DNA of 36,552 nucleotides from Streptomyces flaveus (lineage in GTDB: Bacteria; Actinomycetota; Actinomycetes; Streptomycetales; Streptomycetaceae). A model generated the notes under the pieces. It was given only the letters and a program-made list of their open reading frames with translations, ran no database searches and was not told the DNA's origin. Positions 22,624-30,924 of this stretch are shown here, in pieces; position 1 is the stretch's first letter; every line of letters starts with the position of its first letter. The position numbers and the translations under genes were made by a program. Where the stretch lies: NCBI RefSeq assembly GCF_014647675.1, contig NZ_BMPQ01000024.1:569-37120 (forward strand). The letters are read 5' to 3'.

Positions 22624-24264
22624 ATGAGAGCCGCCCTCCTCCACGGAACCGCAGGTTCCCTGGTCCTGACCGCCCTCGTCGCCGCCCCCGCGGGCGGCGA
22701 CGCCCGGGGCGCGTCGCCGGGCCGGGCCGAGCGGCACGGCGTGACCGTCGCCGCCGCGCGCGCCGCCGAAGGCATCCGCTTCGGGAAGTGCGCCGAGGAG
22801 CAGGACGGCCCGGGCAGCCGTGAGTGCGGCACAGTGACGGTGCCTCTCGACTACGCGCGACCCGACGGCGAGAAGATCCAGCTGACCGTCAGCCGCACGC
22901 GGGCGACCGGCAAGAACGGTGAGGACGGCGAGGACGGCAAGCGGCGGGTACCGCGGCAGGGCTCGCTGGTCTTCAACCCTGGCGGTCCCGGTGCCTCCGG
23001 CATGCACTTCCCGCTGGCCGGCCTGCTCCCCGAGTGGAAGCGCATCGCGGCGGCGTACGACCTCGTCGGCTACGCCCCACGCGGAGTGGGCCGTTCCGCG
23101 CCACTGTCCTGCCAGGACCCGAAGCGGCTCCTGAACGGCCCCTCGCAGGCACCGGCGAACCCTTCGGAGTCGTACAAGAAGAAGCGCGTCGCGCGGGCGA
23201 AGGCGTACGCGCGCGGCTGTCTGAAGCGTTCCGGCAGCGGGCTGCGGCACTTCACGTCGCTCAACAACGCGCGCGACCTGGACGTCCTGCGCGCCGCGCT
23301 CGGCGAGCGGAGGCTGACCTTCATGGGCGCCTCGTACGGCACGTACATCGGGGCCCTGTACGCGACGTTGTTTCCCTCGCACGTACGCCGGATGGTCTTC
23401 GACTCGGCCGTGAACCCGGACCCGGAACGGATCTGGTACCGGAACAACCTCGACCAGTCGCTCGCCTTCGAGAGGCGTTGGGCGGACTTCCGCGCGTGGG
23501 TGGCCAAGCACGACGAGGTGTACGGGCTCGGCAGCACACCCGAGGAGGTGCTGCGCAGTTACGAGAGGGTGCGGGCGCGGCTGGCTGCCGAGCCTGCGGG
23601 CGGGAAGGTCGGGCCGGGGGAACTGCAGAGCGCGTATCTGCAGGTGGGTTACTACGACGACTACTGGCCGCGGCGCGCGGAGGCGCTCTCCGCGTATCTG
23701 AAGAGCGATCCGAAGCCGTTGATCCTGCAGGCGGGGCCGCAACCGGAGGTGGTGGCCGGGCAGGAGAACGGCGACGCCGTCTACACGGCCGTCGAGTGCA
23801 ATGACGCGCCCTGGCCGACGGACTGGCGCACCTGGAACCGTGACAACACGCGGCTCGCGCGCGTGGCGCCCTTCGAGACCTGGGACAACGTCTGGATGAA
23901 CCTGCCGTGCGCGTACTGGCCGGTGCCGCGGCAGCGGCCCCTCGACGTACGGACGTCACCCGGCGAGCTGCCGCCGACACTGATCCTGGCCGCCGAGCGG
24001 GACGCGGCCACGCCGTACAAGGGGGCACTGGAGCTGCGGCGGCGGCTGTCCGGCTCGGTGCTGGTGACCGAGCGGGCGGCGGGCGCGCACGGGATCGGGG
24101 GCGGGGCGAACCCGTGCGTCAACGGTCACCTCGACGCGTATCTGCTGGAGGGGGAGCTTCCGGTGCGGAGCGAAGAGTGCGGCCCCCATCCCGAGCCGAA
24201 GCCCGCCTCACCGGGCGACCGCTTCCGGCCGAGGGCCGCCCAGCTGAGCGCTCCGCTGGGTTAG
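22624..24264 (+). CDS. Secreted S33-type alpha/beta hydrolase (tripeptidyl aminopeptidase-like)
   Basis: A 546-residue exported hydrolase of the Streptomyces tripeptidyl aminopeptidase/SlpD-like group, which removes short peptides from protein N-termini outside the cell. The signal peptide is 1-30 with a short hydrophobic core (SLVLTALVAAPA) and no lipobox. Motifs are the oxyanion-hole NPGGPGASG (118-126), nucleophile elbow GASYGTY (S237), the Asp in LILAAERDAATPY (D460) and His in AGAHGIG (H489). The common GYDPRGVG motif reads GYAPRGVG (149-156), losing the Asp. The ATG is just after the RBS-hairpin at 22583-22619. Its 3' side carries a repeat core and a strong hairpin. Confidence 0.87.
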   Translation: MRAALLHGTAGSLVLTALVAAPAGGDARGASPGRAERHGVTVAAARAAEGIRFGKCAEEQDGPGSRECGTVTVPLDYARPDGEKIQLTVSRTRATGKNGEDGEDGKRRVPRQGSLVFNPGGPGASGMHFPLAGLLPEWKRIAAAYDLVGYAPRGVGRSAPLSCQDPKRLLNGPSQAPANPSESYKKKRVARAKAYARGCLKRSGSGLRHFTSLNNARDLDVLRAALGERRLTFMGASYGTYIGALYATLFPSHVRRMVFDSAVNPDPERIWYRNNLDQSLAFERRWADFRAWVAKHDEVYGLGSTPEEVLRSYERVRARLAAEPAGGKVGPGELQSAYLQVGYYDDYWPRRAEALSAYLKSDPKPLILQAGPQPEVVAGQENGDAVYTAVECNDAPWPTDWRTWNRDNTRLARVAPFETWDNVWMNLPCAYWPVPRQRPLDVRTSPGELPPTLILAAERDAATPYKGALELRRRLSGSVLVTERAAGAHGIGGGANPCVNGHLDAYLLEGELPVRSEECGPHPEPKPASPGDRFRPRAAQLSAPLG

Positions 24265-24290
24265 GCGGTTCGAAAGCTGCGGGTTCGTCG

Positions 24291-24318
24291 TGGCTGGTCG
24301 CGCAGTTCCCCGCGCCCC
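24291..24318 (+). repeat. 28-nt 3'-end repeat core, downstream of the S33 hydrolase
   Basis: Exact core copy beginning 27 nt after the stop codon. Its last bases (CCGCGCCCC) form the left arm of the hairpin at 24310-24353. Confidence 0.85.
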
Positions 24319-24353
24319 TAAAGGAAGGCCTGCGGCCTCCTTTAGGGGCGCGG
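24310..24353 (+). terminator. Long hairpin terminator after the S33 hydrolase
   Basis: CCGCGCCCCTAAAGGA (24310-24325) pairs exactly with 24338-24353, and GGCC (24327-24330) with GGCC (24334-24337), leaving a TGC loop. The left arm overlaps the repeat core. No U-tract follows. It is the clearest case of core plus stem-loop acting as a terminator-like unit. Confidence 0.75.
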
Positions 24354-24379
24354 TACCGCACCGACTTCACCAAGGCCGC

Positions 24380-24396
24380 TTAGGCCCTGTCGTCAA
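24380..24396. repeat. Solo end of the MITE-like element
   Basis: TTAGGCCCTGTCGTCAA matches the left end of the element at 4554 (TAGGCCCTGTCGTCAA with the same T before it). After CAA the two diverge, and no facing inverted end is present before the hemQ stop. It may be a decayed copy or a site where an element was lost. Confidence 0.6.
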
Positions 24397-24401
24397 ACCA
24401 A

Positions 24402-24426
24402 GGTCTGGCCGAGGTCAGGCCAGACC
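24402..24426 (-). terminator. Hairpin at the hemQ 3' end
   Basis: GGTCTGGCC and GGCCAGACC (9 bp, 7-nt loop) overlap the last codons and the stop of hemQ. On the minus strand the stem is followed by TTGGTTTG, modestly U-rich. Likely terminator of the hemY-hemQ transcript. Confidence 0.65.
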
Positions 24427-25146
24427 CGCGACCAGCTCACCGATGTCCTTGCGACGGCCCGTGTAGAACGGGACCTCCTCGCGGACGTGCATCCGGGCCT
24501 CGGAGGCGCGCAGGTGGCGCATGAGGTCGACGATGCGGTACAGCTCGTCGGCCTCGAAGGCGAGGATCCACTCGTAGTCGCCGAGGGAGAACGAGGCGAC
24601 CGTGTTGGCGCGCACGTCCGGGTAGCCGCGGGCCATCTTGCCGTGGTCGGCGAGCATGCGGCGGCGGTCCTCGTCGGGCAGCAGGTACCAGTCGTAGGAG
24701 CGCACGAAGGGGTAGACGCTGATGTAGTTGCGGGGCGTCTCGTCGGCGAGGAACGCCGGGATGTGCGAGCGGTTGAACTCCGCGGGGCGGTGCAGCGCCA
24801 TGTTCGACCAGACCGGCTCCAGGGCGCGGCCCAGCTTCGTACGACGGAAGAGGTTGTACGCCTCCTGGAGCTGGTCGGAGGTCTCCGCGTGCCACCAGAT
24901 CATGAGGTCGGCGTCTGCGCGCAGCCCGGACACGTCGTACGTGCCGCGGATCGTGACGTCCTTGGCGGCGAGCTGGTCGAAGAGCTCCTGGACCTCGTCC
25001 GCGTAGCCGGCGCGGTCCTCGGGGAGGACGTCTCGCAGTTTGAAGACGGACCACAGGGTGTAGCGGATGACCTCGTTCAGGTCCTTGGCCAGCTTGCCCT
25101 TGTTCGGGATCCTGGCGGGGTCGGTGGTGGGGGCGTCGTCACTCAT
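24415..25146 (-). CDS. hemQ: Coproheme decarboxylase HemQ (ChdC)
   Basis: The 243-residue enzyme decarboxylates coproheme to haem b using H2O2, the last step of the haem route of Gram-positive bacteria. It belongs to the chlorite dismutase-like family. The catalytic tyrosine is Y145 in YPFVRSYDWYLL (145-156), and the proximal His is H168 in LADHGKMA. RYTLWSVFKL at 28-37 and DLMIWWHAE at 80-88 are family hallmarks. The ATG is 4 nt after the hemY stop, so both come from one transcript and act in sequence. Length is normal. Confidence 0.96.
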   Translation of the reverse strand: MSDDAPTTDPARIPNKGKLAKDLNEVIRYTLWSVFKLRDVLPEDRAGYADEVQELFDQLAAKDVTIRGTYDVSGLRADADLMIWWHAETSDQLQEAYNLFRRTKLGRALEPVWSNMALHRPAEFNRSHIPAFLADETPRNYISVYPFVRSYDWYLLPDEDRRRMLADHGKMARGYPDVRANTVASFSLGDYEWILAFEADELYRIVDLMRHLRASEARMHVREEVPFYTGRRKDIGELVAGLA

Positions 25147-25150
25147 GGGG

Positions 25151-26644
25151 CTATTCTCCCGCTCCGCCGTGCCGGTTCTGCACCGGGTTCATGATCAGCT
25201 CGTCCAGTCCCAGTCCCAGTCCACCGCGGTCGCCTCTCAGCTGGTCCACGGCGGCGTACGCACTCGCGATGCACGCCGGGATGCCCACTCCGTCGTACGC
25301 CGCTCCGCACACGGCGAGGCCCGGCAGCTTGCCGACGTGCTCTCGGATGCGGGCCACGCGCGCGTGGTGGCCGACGGGGTACTGGGGCAGGCCGTCGGTC
25401 CAGCGCGTGACGCTTGCCGCGACGGGGACGGCGTCGAGTCCGGTGGCTTCGCGCAGGTCGTGCCGCGAGACGTCGACGAGCTCGCCGTCCTCGCGCCCGA
25501 GGATCTCTGTCTCGCCGTACCGCCCCACGGATGTCCGCAGGACCAGCACGTCCGGGTTCTCCTCGTCGATCCACCCCCATTTCTGGGAAGCGAACGTCGA
25601 CGCCTTGATGGTCCGCCCGTCAACAGGCGGCACCAGAAAACCGCTTCCTTCAGGGAGGCGGATTTCATCGCGCCGGTAGGCGAGCGTGACGAGCGCCATG
25701 GAGGCGTACTCGACACCGGCCAGCTCGGTCGCGGCAGCGGGCGCTTCGTCCCGCAGCAACGCGGCAGCCGCGCCGGTGGGAACGGCGAGGACAACGCCGT
25801 CGGCATGGAGCACACGCTCTCCGGCGACGATGCGCCAGGCCAGTTCACCGGATCGCCCAGCCGCCTCTCCCGCGACCCTGCGCAGCTCCGTCACCCGCGC
25901 CCCGGTGACGATCTCGCCGCCCCGCGCCCGTATCAACTCCGCCACCGCGAGCGGCAGTTGGCCGACGCCGCCCTCGATGCCCATGAAGACGGGGCCGGTC
26001 TGCTGTGCGGCAGCCGCACGGGCCTGGATTCCCCGGACCGCCTCCGTCAACGACACGTGCGTACGCGCCGCCTCGAAGAGCTGGGGGACGGCCGAGCGCA
26101 TGGAGATGCGGTAGGCGTCGCCCGCGTAGACGCCACCCAGGAGCGGCTCGATCAGTCGGTCCACCACCTCGCGGCCGAGGCGGGCCGCCACGTACTCCCC
26201 CACCGCCACGTCGTCGCCGGTCTCCGTGCGCGGCAGGTCGGCGTCGCGCTCGATGCGGTGGACGCCCTCCTCGGAGAGCAGTCCGGCGAGGGCCGACGCG
26301 GTGCCGGGCACACCCATGACGTGGCCCTTGGGCATGGGCCGCAGCGCCCCGCGCGTCCAGATCGACGCGCTCGCCGTCGCGGGCTGCCGGAGCCGGGCGT
26401 CGAGGCCCACCTCGCGGGCGAGCGCCACCGCCTCGGGGCGCCGGGCCAGCATCGACTCGGCGCCGAAGTCGACCCGCGCACCCGCGATCTCGCCGGGGAG
26501 CAACTTGCCGCCGAGCCGGCCCGAGGCCTCCAGGACGGTCACGCGCGCGCCGCTGTCCAGCAGCCGGTGCGCGGCGGCCAGACCGGCGATGCCGCCCCCG
26601 ATGACGACGACGTGACCGGGTCCCGTACGAGTGTCTGCGTGCAT
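25151..26644 (-). CDS. hemY: Coproporphyrinogen III / protoporphyrinogen oxidase HemY
   Basis: A 497-residue FAD enzyme that oxidises coproporphyrinogen III to coproporphyrin III in the pathway ending in HemQ (also named cgoX). Residues 12-40 (VVVIGGGIAGLAAAHRLL...VTVLEAS) are the dinucleotide-binding motif, followed by GRLGGKLLPGEI. The C-terminal part has PQYPVGHHARVARI and GVGIPACIASA, the FAD-binding end. The start chosen is ATG 26644, giving the usual short N-terminus; in-frame ATG 26800 would add 52 low-complexity residues. GACAGT 6 nt before the ATG could be a -10 box of a leaderless transcript. The gene is divergent from the DUF4349 lipoprotein. Confidence 0.93.
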   Translation of the reverse strand: MHADTRTGPGHVVVIGGGIAGLAAAHRLLDSGARVTVLEASGRLGGKLLPGEIAGARVDFGAESMLARRPEAVALAREVGLDARLRQPATASASIWTRGALRPMPKGHVMGVPGTASALAGLLSEEGVHRIERDADLPRTETGDDVAVGEYVAARLGREVVDRLIEPLLGGVYAGDAYRISMRSAVPQLFEAARTHVSLTEAVRGIQARAAAAQQTGPVFMGIEGGVGQLPLAVAELIRARGGEIVTGARVTELRRVAGEAAGRSGELAWRIVAGERVLHADGVVLAVPTGAAAALLRDEAPAAATELAGVEYASMALVTLAYRRDEIRLPEGSGFLVPPVDGRTIKASTFASQKWGWIDEENPDVLVLRTSVGRYGETEILGREDGELVDVSRHDLREATGLDAVPVAASVTRWTDGLPQYPVGHHARVARIREHVGKLPGLAVCGAAYDGVGIPACIASAYAAVDQLRGDRGGLGLGLDELIMNPVQNRHGGAGE

Positions 26645-26826
26645 GTCTCCACTGTCCCACTCCCCACTGACATCCCTTCGGCCCCCCTTCGGGCCCTCCT
26701 TCGGCCCGCGGTGTCCATGACGAGTCCGGACCGTGACCTGTTCGGAACCGGATACGTCCAACGTCCCGCCCCGCTCGGGCGTCGAAGGAGCGTCAGTCAT
26801 CACGACACCTTCGGGGGTACGCCGAC

Positions 26827-27837
26827 ATGCAGACACGTGGCACCACATCCAGGCACCGGTCCATACGGTCCGTACGGCCTGTTCAAACTCTCTCCGCGCT
26901 GCTGCTGGCCGCCGCTCTCGCGCTCGCGGGGTGCGGCGGTGCGGACGAGGCCGGCGGCTCCACTTCCGACAGCGGCGATGGCGATAAAGCCGCCGCCCGC
27001 GCCGACGAGGGCGCGGCCAGCCACCAGAACAGCAGCAGCGACGGCAAGGGCCAACAGGCCACCGCGCCGCCGAAGTTGAGCGCCACCCACATCATCCGTA
27101 CCGCGTCCTTGACCGTGCAGGTCAAGGACGTACCCAAGGCCCTCGCCGAGGCCCGTACCGCCGTCGAGACCGCGGGCGGCATCGTCGGCAACGAGACGAC
27201 CGACCGCGACTCCAAGGGCCGCGAGCGCTCGCGAGTCGTCCTACGGGTGCCCACGGACCGGTACGAGGAGGTGCTCACGGACTTGGAGGGCTCCGGCAAG
27301 CTGATCGACCGGAAGGCGAAGGCGGAGGACGTCACGGACCAGGTCGTCGACGTGGAGAGCCGCATCAAGACGCAGCGCGCCAGCGTGATCCGGATCCGTG
27401 AGCTGATGGACCAGGCGACCAAGCTCAGCGATGTGGTCACGCTGGAAGGCGAGTTGAGCACCCGTCAGGCCGACCTGGAGTCGCTGCTGGCCCAGCAGGC
27501 ATCCCTGAAGGACCGTACGAGCCTGGCCACGATCACCCTGTCGCTGTCCGAGACACCGGTGAAGGCGGCGGAGGACGAGGACCCGGGGCTCGCGGACGCG
27601 CTCGCGGGTGGCTGGAACGCGTTCGTCGAGACGTTCCGCTGGATCGCGATGGCCCTGGCCGCCCTACTCCCCTTCCTCGTGGGCGCGGCGCTGCTCCTGC
27701 TGCTGTGGACGCGTGTCCTGCGCCCCCGGCTGCCGCGCCGCCCGGCCACGGCGGGCGCGGGAGCGGGTACGGCGACCGCCGGCATGTCCCTGCCGGTCGC
27801 CCGGCCGGCGCCGGGAGCGGACGACAAGGAGGACTGA
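26827..27837 (+). CDS. DUF4349 lipoprotein
   Basis: A 336-residue exported lipoprotein. The signal sequence ends in the lipobox LAGC with Cys36. A Ser/Asp/Gly-rich linker (40-85) leads to the DUF4349 domain (about 90-265): IIRTASLTVQVKDVPKALAEARTAVETAGGIVGNE, RVVLRVPTDRYEEVLTDL, and a long coiled coil (VTDQVVDVESRIKTQRASVIRIRELMDQA...LSTRQADLESLLAQQASLKDRT). A membrane segment (about 269-291) and an Arg/Pro-rich cytosolic tail follow. The protein is thus anchored at both ends. Function is unknown; the fold suggests a cell-envelope scaffold. It is 48 nt upstream of the flavoprotein gene. Confidence 0.85.
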   Translation: MQTRGTTSRHRSIRSVRPVQTLSALLLAAALALAGCGGADEAGGSTSDSGDGDKAAARADEGAASHQNSSSDGKGQQATAPPKLSATHIIRTASLTVQVKDVPKALAEARTAVETAGGIVGNETTDRDSKGRERSRVVLRVPTDRYEEVLTDLEGSGKLIDRKAKAEDVTDQVVDVESRIKTQRASVIRIRELMDQATKLSDVVTLEGELSTRQADLESLLAQQASLKDRTSLATITLSLSETPVKAAEDEDPGLADALAGGWNAFVETFRWIAMALAALLPFLVGAALLLLLWTRVLRPRLPRRPATAGAGAGTATAGMSLPVARPAPGADDKED

Positions 27838-27885
27838 CAGGAAGGCTGGCGGGACTGAAATGCCAGTCCCCCGTAGCGTGTTCGT

Positions 27886-29274
27886 ATGAGCATGAGCCGT
27901 ACGAGAGAACGCCTGGTGGTCGTCGGAGGGGACGCGGCGGGCATGTCCGCCGCGTCCCAGGCGCGCCGGATGAAGGGCCCCGACGAACTGGAGATCATCG
28001 CGTTCGAGCGCGGCCACTTCGCCTCCTACTCCGCGTGCGGCATCCCGTACTGGGTGGGCGGCGACGTCTCCGACCGGGACGAGCTGATCGCGCGCACCCC
28101 CGAGGAGCACCGGGAGCGCGGGATCGACCTGCGGATGCGTACGGAGGTGACGGCGCTGGATGTCGCGGGCGGCCGGGTCCGCGCCCGTGACCTGGAGTCC
28201 GGGGCCGAGGAGTGGACGTCGTACGACAAGCTCGTGATCGCGACGGGCGCCCGGCCGATCCGGCCGCCGCTGCCCGGCATCGACGCCCCGGGCGTGCACG
28301 GCGTGCAGACACTCGACGACGGCCAGGCCCTGCTCGACACACTGGCCCGTACGTCCGGCCGGCGCGCGGTGGTGGTCGGCGCCGGCTATATCGGCGTGGA
28401 GATGGCCGAGGCGCTGATCAACCGCGGGTACGAGGTGACGGTGGTCAACCGCGGCAAGGAGCCGATGTCCACGCTCGACCCGGACATGGGCCGGCTGGTG
28501 CACGAGGCGATGGAGGGCCTGGGCATCACGATGGTGAACGACGCCGAGGTCACCAAGGTCCTCACCGGCGAGGACGGCCGGGTCCGCGCGGTCGCCACGG
28601 AGGACGCCGAGTACCCGGCGGACGTGGTGGTCCTCGGCATCGGCGTACGCCCGGAGACGACGCTCGCGCAAGCGGCGGGGCTGCCGCTGGGCGACCACGA
28701 GGGTCTGCTGACCGACCAGGCCATGCGGGTACGCGGCTACGAGAACATCTGGGCCGGCGGCGACTGCGTGGAGGTCCTCGACCTGGTCTCCGGCCGCGAA
28801 CGGCATATCGCACTGGGCACGCACGCCAACAAACACGGCCAGGTGATCGGCGCGAACGCCGGCGGCGGCTACGCCACGTTCCCCGGCGTCGTCGGCACGG
28901 CGGTCAGCAAGGTCTGCGACCTGGAGATCGCCCGCACCGGCCTCCGCGAAAAGGACGCACGCAGGGCAGGCCTCCAGTTCGAGAAGGTCACCATCGAGTC
29001 CACAAGCCGGGCGGGCTACTACCCGGGCGCCGCCCCGATGACGGTGAAGATGCTCGCCGAACGCCGCACCGGCCGCCTGCTGGGCGTCCAGATCGTCGGC
29101 CGCGAGGGCGCGGGCAAACGCGTGGACATCGCAGCGGTAGCCCTGACGGCAGGCATGACGGTGGACCAGCTGACAGCCCTGGACCTGGGCTACGCGCCCC
29201 CGTTCTCCCCGGTGTGGGATCCGGTGCAGGTGGCGGCGCGCAAGGCGGTGGGGGCGGTATTCGGCAAACGGTAA
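27886..29274 (+). CDS. CoA-disulfide reductase-like FAD oxidoreductase
   Basis: A 462-residue flavoprotein of the pyridine-nucleotide-disulfide oxidoreductase class. The FAD motif is VVVGGDAAGMSAASQARR (11-28). YSACGIPYW places a single active Cys at 51, as in CoA-disulfide reductase and Nox-type enzymes. NAD(P)H binding is AVVVGAGYIGVEMAEAL (about 159-175), and ENIWAGGDCVE is the second FAD motif. The C-terminal dimerisation domain (335-455) is intact. Unlike authentic staphylococcal Cdr, the physiological substrate cannot be told; polysulfide/CoA persulfide reduction is also possible. The gene is close behind the DUF4349 lipoprotein. Confidence 0.85.
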   Translation: MSMSRTRERLVVVGGDAAGMSAASQARRMKGPDELEIIAFERGHFASYSACGIPYWVGGDVSDRDELIARTPEEHRERGIDLRMRTEVTALDVAGGRVRARDLESGAEEWTSYDKLVIATGARPIRPPLPGIDAPGVHGVQTLDDGQALLDTLARTSGRRAVVVGAGYIGVEMAEALINRGYEVTVVNRGKEPMSTLDPDMGRLVHEAMEGLGITMVNDAEVTKVLTGEDGRVRAVATEDAEYPADVVVLGIGVRPETTLAQAAGLPLGDHEGLLTDQAMRVRGYENIWAGGDCVEVLDLVSGRERHIALGTHANKHGQVIGANAGGGYATFPGVVGTAVSKVCDLEIARTGLREKDARRAGLQFEKVTIESTSRAGYYPGAAPMTVKMLAERRTGRLLGVQIVGREGAGKRVDIAAVALTAGMTVDQLTALDLGYAPPFSPVWDPVQVAARKAVGAVFGKR

Positions 29275-29355
29275 CGATCTAGCTGGGGCCCGCGACGGTA
29301 ACTGCCTGACCGGGGCCTGGGCAAGCGCCTCCAAAGGGGCCGCAGGCCTCCTTTA

Positions 29356-29383
29356 GGGGCGCGGGGAACTGCGCGACAAGCCA
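29356..29383 (-). repeat. 28-nt 3'-end repeat core, downstream of the 29568-29900 gene
   Basis: Core copy with one base change (ACAAGCCA for ACCAGCCA). On the minus strand it is about 184 nt past the stop of the 29568-29900 gene and continues into a stem-loop with GGCC-TGC-GGCC at its tip (29337-29347), like the 24291 copy. Confidence 0.8.
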
Positions 29384-29567
29384 CATCGCGCCCGCAGCTC
29401 AGATGCAACCTCCGCTCAAACGAACCCCCCGCTCAACCCGCGGAGCGACACGCGCGCGTGGCTCTCCGCGCCAGCCACGCGCGCGCGTGCTCACGGCTCA
29501 GGGCGCCGAAGACGCCTGGGGGCGTCGGGCCCCGGAGCCCTGAGGGCCCGGGAGCCCAGACGACGTC

Positions 29568-29900
29568 TCAGGCACCCTGAGCCGCTCCAGGGGTGGTTCC
29601 GTTGATCTTCTCTATGGCCTGCCGAGCCTGCTCGCCAGGCGACCGCGGCAACGACGAGACCGGCGACACCTGCGGAGGCTGCGGCGCCGACTGGGGCCGG
29701 GCGTGCGAACCGGCCTGACGGCTGCGCAGCCGGTGGCTGGCCGCCTCGTCGAGGGTCACGGGGCGCTGCATGCTCGCGGCGAGCCGACCGGCTTCCTGGC
29801 CGAGCGCGGCCACGTCCTCCCACGACAGTCTGAGCACGAGGGCTACTTCCGCCTCGCCATCCGGCGTGGCGATCATCGGCGGAGCGACTCGGTCGTTCAT
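29568..29900 (-). CDS. Small hypothetical protein
   Basis: A 110-residue protein. The first half (MNDRVAPPMIATPDGEAEVALVLRLSWEDVAALGQEAGRLAASMQRPVTLDEAASHRLR) looks folded, with strand and helix regions; the second half is Pro/Ser/Gln-rich and probably disordered. No motif is recognised. ATG 29900 follows GTGAGGAACAGG. It is divergent from the rhomboid gene (113 nt between starts), so the two may share a control region. The 293-nt stretch downstream holds a repeat core and GCGCGCGTG-rich inverted sequence but no gene. Confidence 0.6.
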   Translation of the reverse strand: MNDRVAPPMIATPDGEAEVALVLRLSWEDVAALGQEAGRLAASMQRPVTLDEAASHRLRSRQAGSHARPQSAPQPPQVSPVSSLPRSPGEQARQAIEKINGTTPGAAQGA

Positions 29901-30013
29901 TGACCTGTTCCTCACGTGTTGCTGGGATCACGGCGGTTGCCGAAACATACGCAGACGCCCGCGCTCCCGTTCAGACCCGTTCAGAAGGGCCCGGTCGCGG
30001 GCAGGAGTTCCTT

Positions 30014-30832
30014 GTGGTCATCCCCGTCCATGATGTGAACCCGGCCCGCCGCACACCGTTCGTGACGTACGCGCTGATCGGTGCCAACTTCCTTGTGTTC
30101 CTGGCCACTCCGGGCGTGGCCGCGTCGCTGGTCGGCGAGAGCAGTCTCGCGCAGCTGTGCCAGCTGCAGGCGTTCCTGGACCAGTGGGCCGCGGTGCCGC
30201 GCGAGATGCTTCATGACCGGACACCGACCGTCGTGCCCACCGGCGACGTGGGTGTGGGCCCGCAGGGACCGGGCTGTGTGGTGGGCCCGCCCGACTACGA
30301 CAAGTCGCCCCCGCTGTCGGTGCTCACCGCGATGTTCCTGCACGGCAGCTGGCTGCACCTGCTCGGCAACATGCTCTTCCTGCTGATCTTCGGCAACAAC
30401 ATCGAGGACCGGATGGGGCACATCCGCTTCCTGCTGTTCTACGTGGCGTGTGGCTACGCAGCCGCGTATGTTTTCGCCCTTGCGAACTCCAACTCGGGCG
30501 ACCCGCTGATCGGCGCTTCCGGGGCGATCGCGGGGGTGCTCGGCGCGTACCTCGTGCTCTATCCGAAGGCCAGGGTGTGGGTGCTGGTCCCGTTCCTGAT
30601 CTTCCTGCCCCTGCGGCTGCCCGCGTGGATCGTGCTGGGCTTCTGGTTCGGACTGCAGGCCGTGTACTCCTCCGGCCAGGGCGTCTCCGACGCCGGCACC
30701 GTGGCCTACGTGGCGCATGTCGTCGGCTTCGTCGCGGGCATGCTGCTGGCCTGGCCACTACGGCCCGGAACCCCACCACCACCGGAGCCACGGGGGCTGC
30801 TGTTCGGCAGGCGGGCAAGGCCGCGCTGGTGA
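30014..30832 (+). CDS. Rhomboid-family intramembrane serine protease
   Basis: A 272-residue membrane protease that cleaves substrates within or near the bilayer. Features are an N-terminal helix (TPFVTYALIGANFLVFLA, 14-31), the L1-loop/helix HGSWLHLLGNMLFLLIFGNNIED (110-132), the active-site GASG with S169, and the catalytic H235 (YVAHVVGFVAG). DRMGHIRFLLFYVACGYAAAY is the usual helix 3. There is an extended loop between helices 1 and 2 (about 45-100). GTG 30014 is chosen for GGAG 6 nt upstream; a TTG-initiated extension to 29900 is unlikely. Substrates are unknown. Confidence 0.92.
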   Translation: MVIPVHDVNPARRTPFVTYALIGANFLVFLATPGVAASLVGESSLAQLCQLQAFLDQWAAVPREMLHDRTPTVVPTGDVGVGPQGPGCVVGPPDYDKSPPLSVLTAMFLHGSWLHLLGNMLFLLIFGNNIEDRMGHIRFLLFYVACGYAAAYVFALANSNSGDPLIGASGAIAGVLGAYLVLYPKARVWVLVPFLIFLPLRLPAWIVLGFWFGLQAVYSSGQGVSDAGTVAYVAHVVGFVAGMLLAWPLRPGTPPPPEPRGLLFGRRARPRW

Positions 30833-30924
30833 GACGGCGAAGCCCTCCTCGACGCGAGCCCCACAACTGCCGACGGCCCGGACTGGGCGACACGCACGGA
30901 CGACACAAGCCAGAGGCCCCGTCC

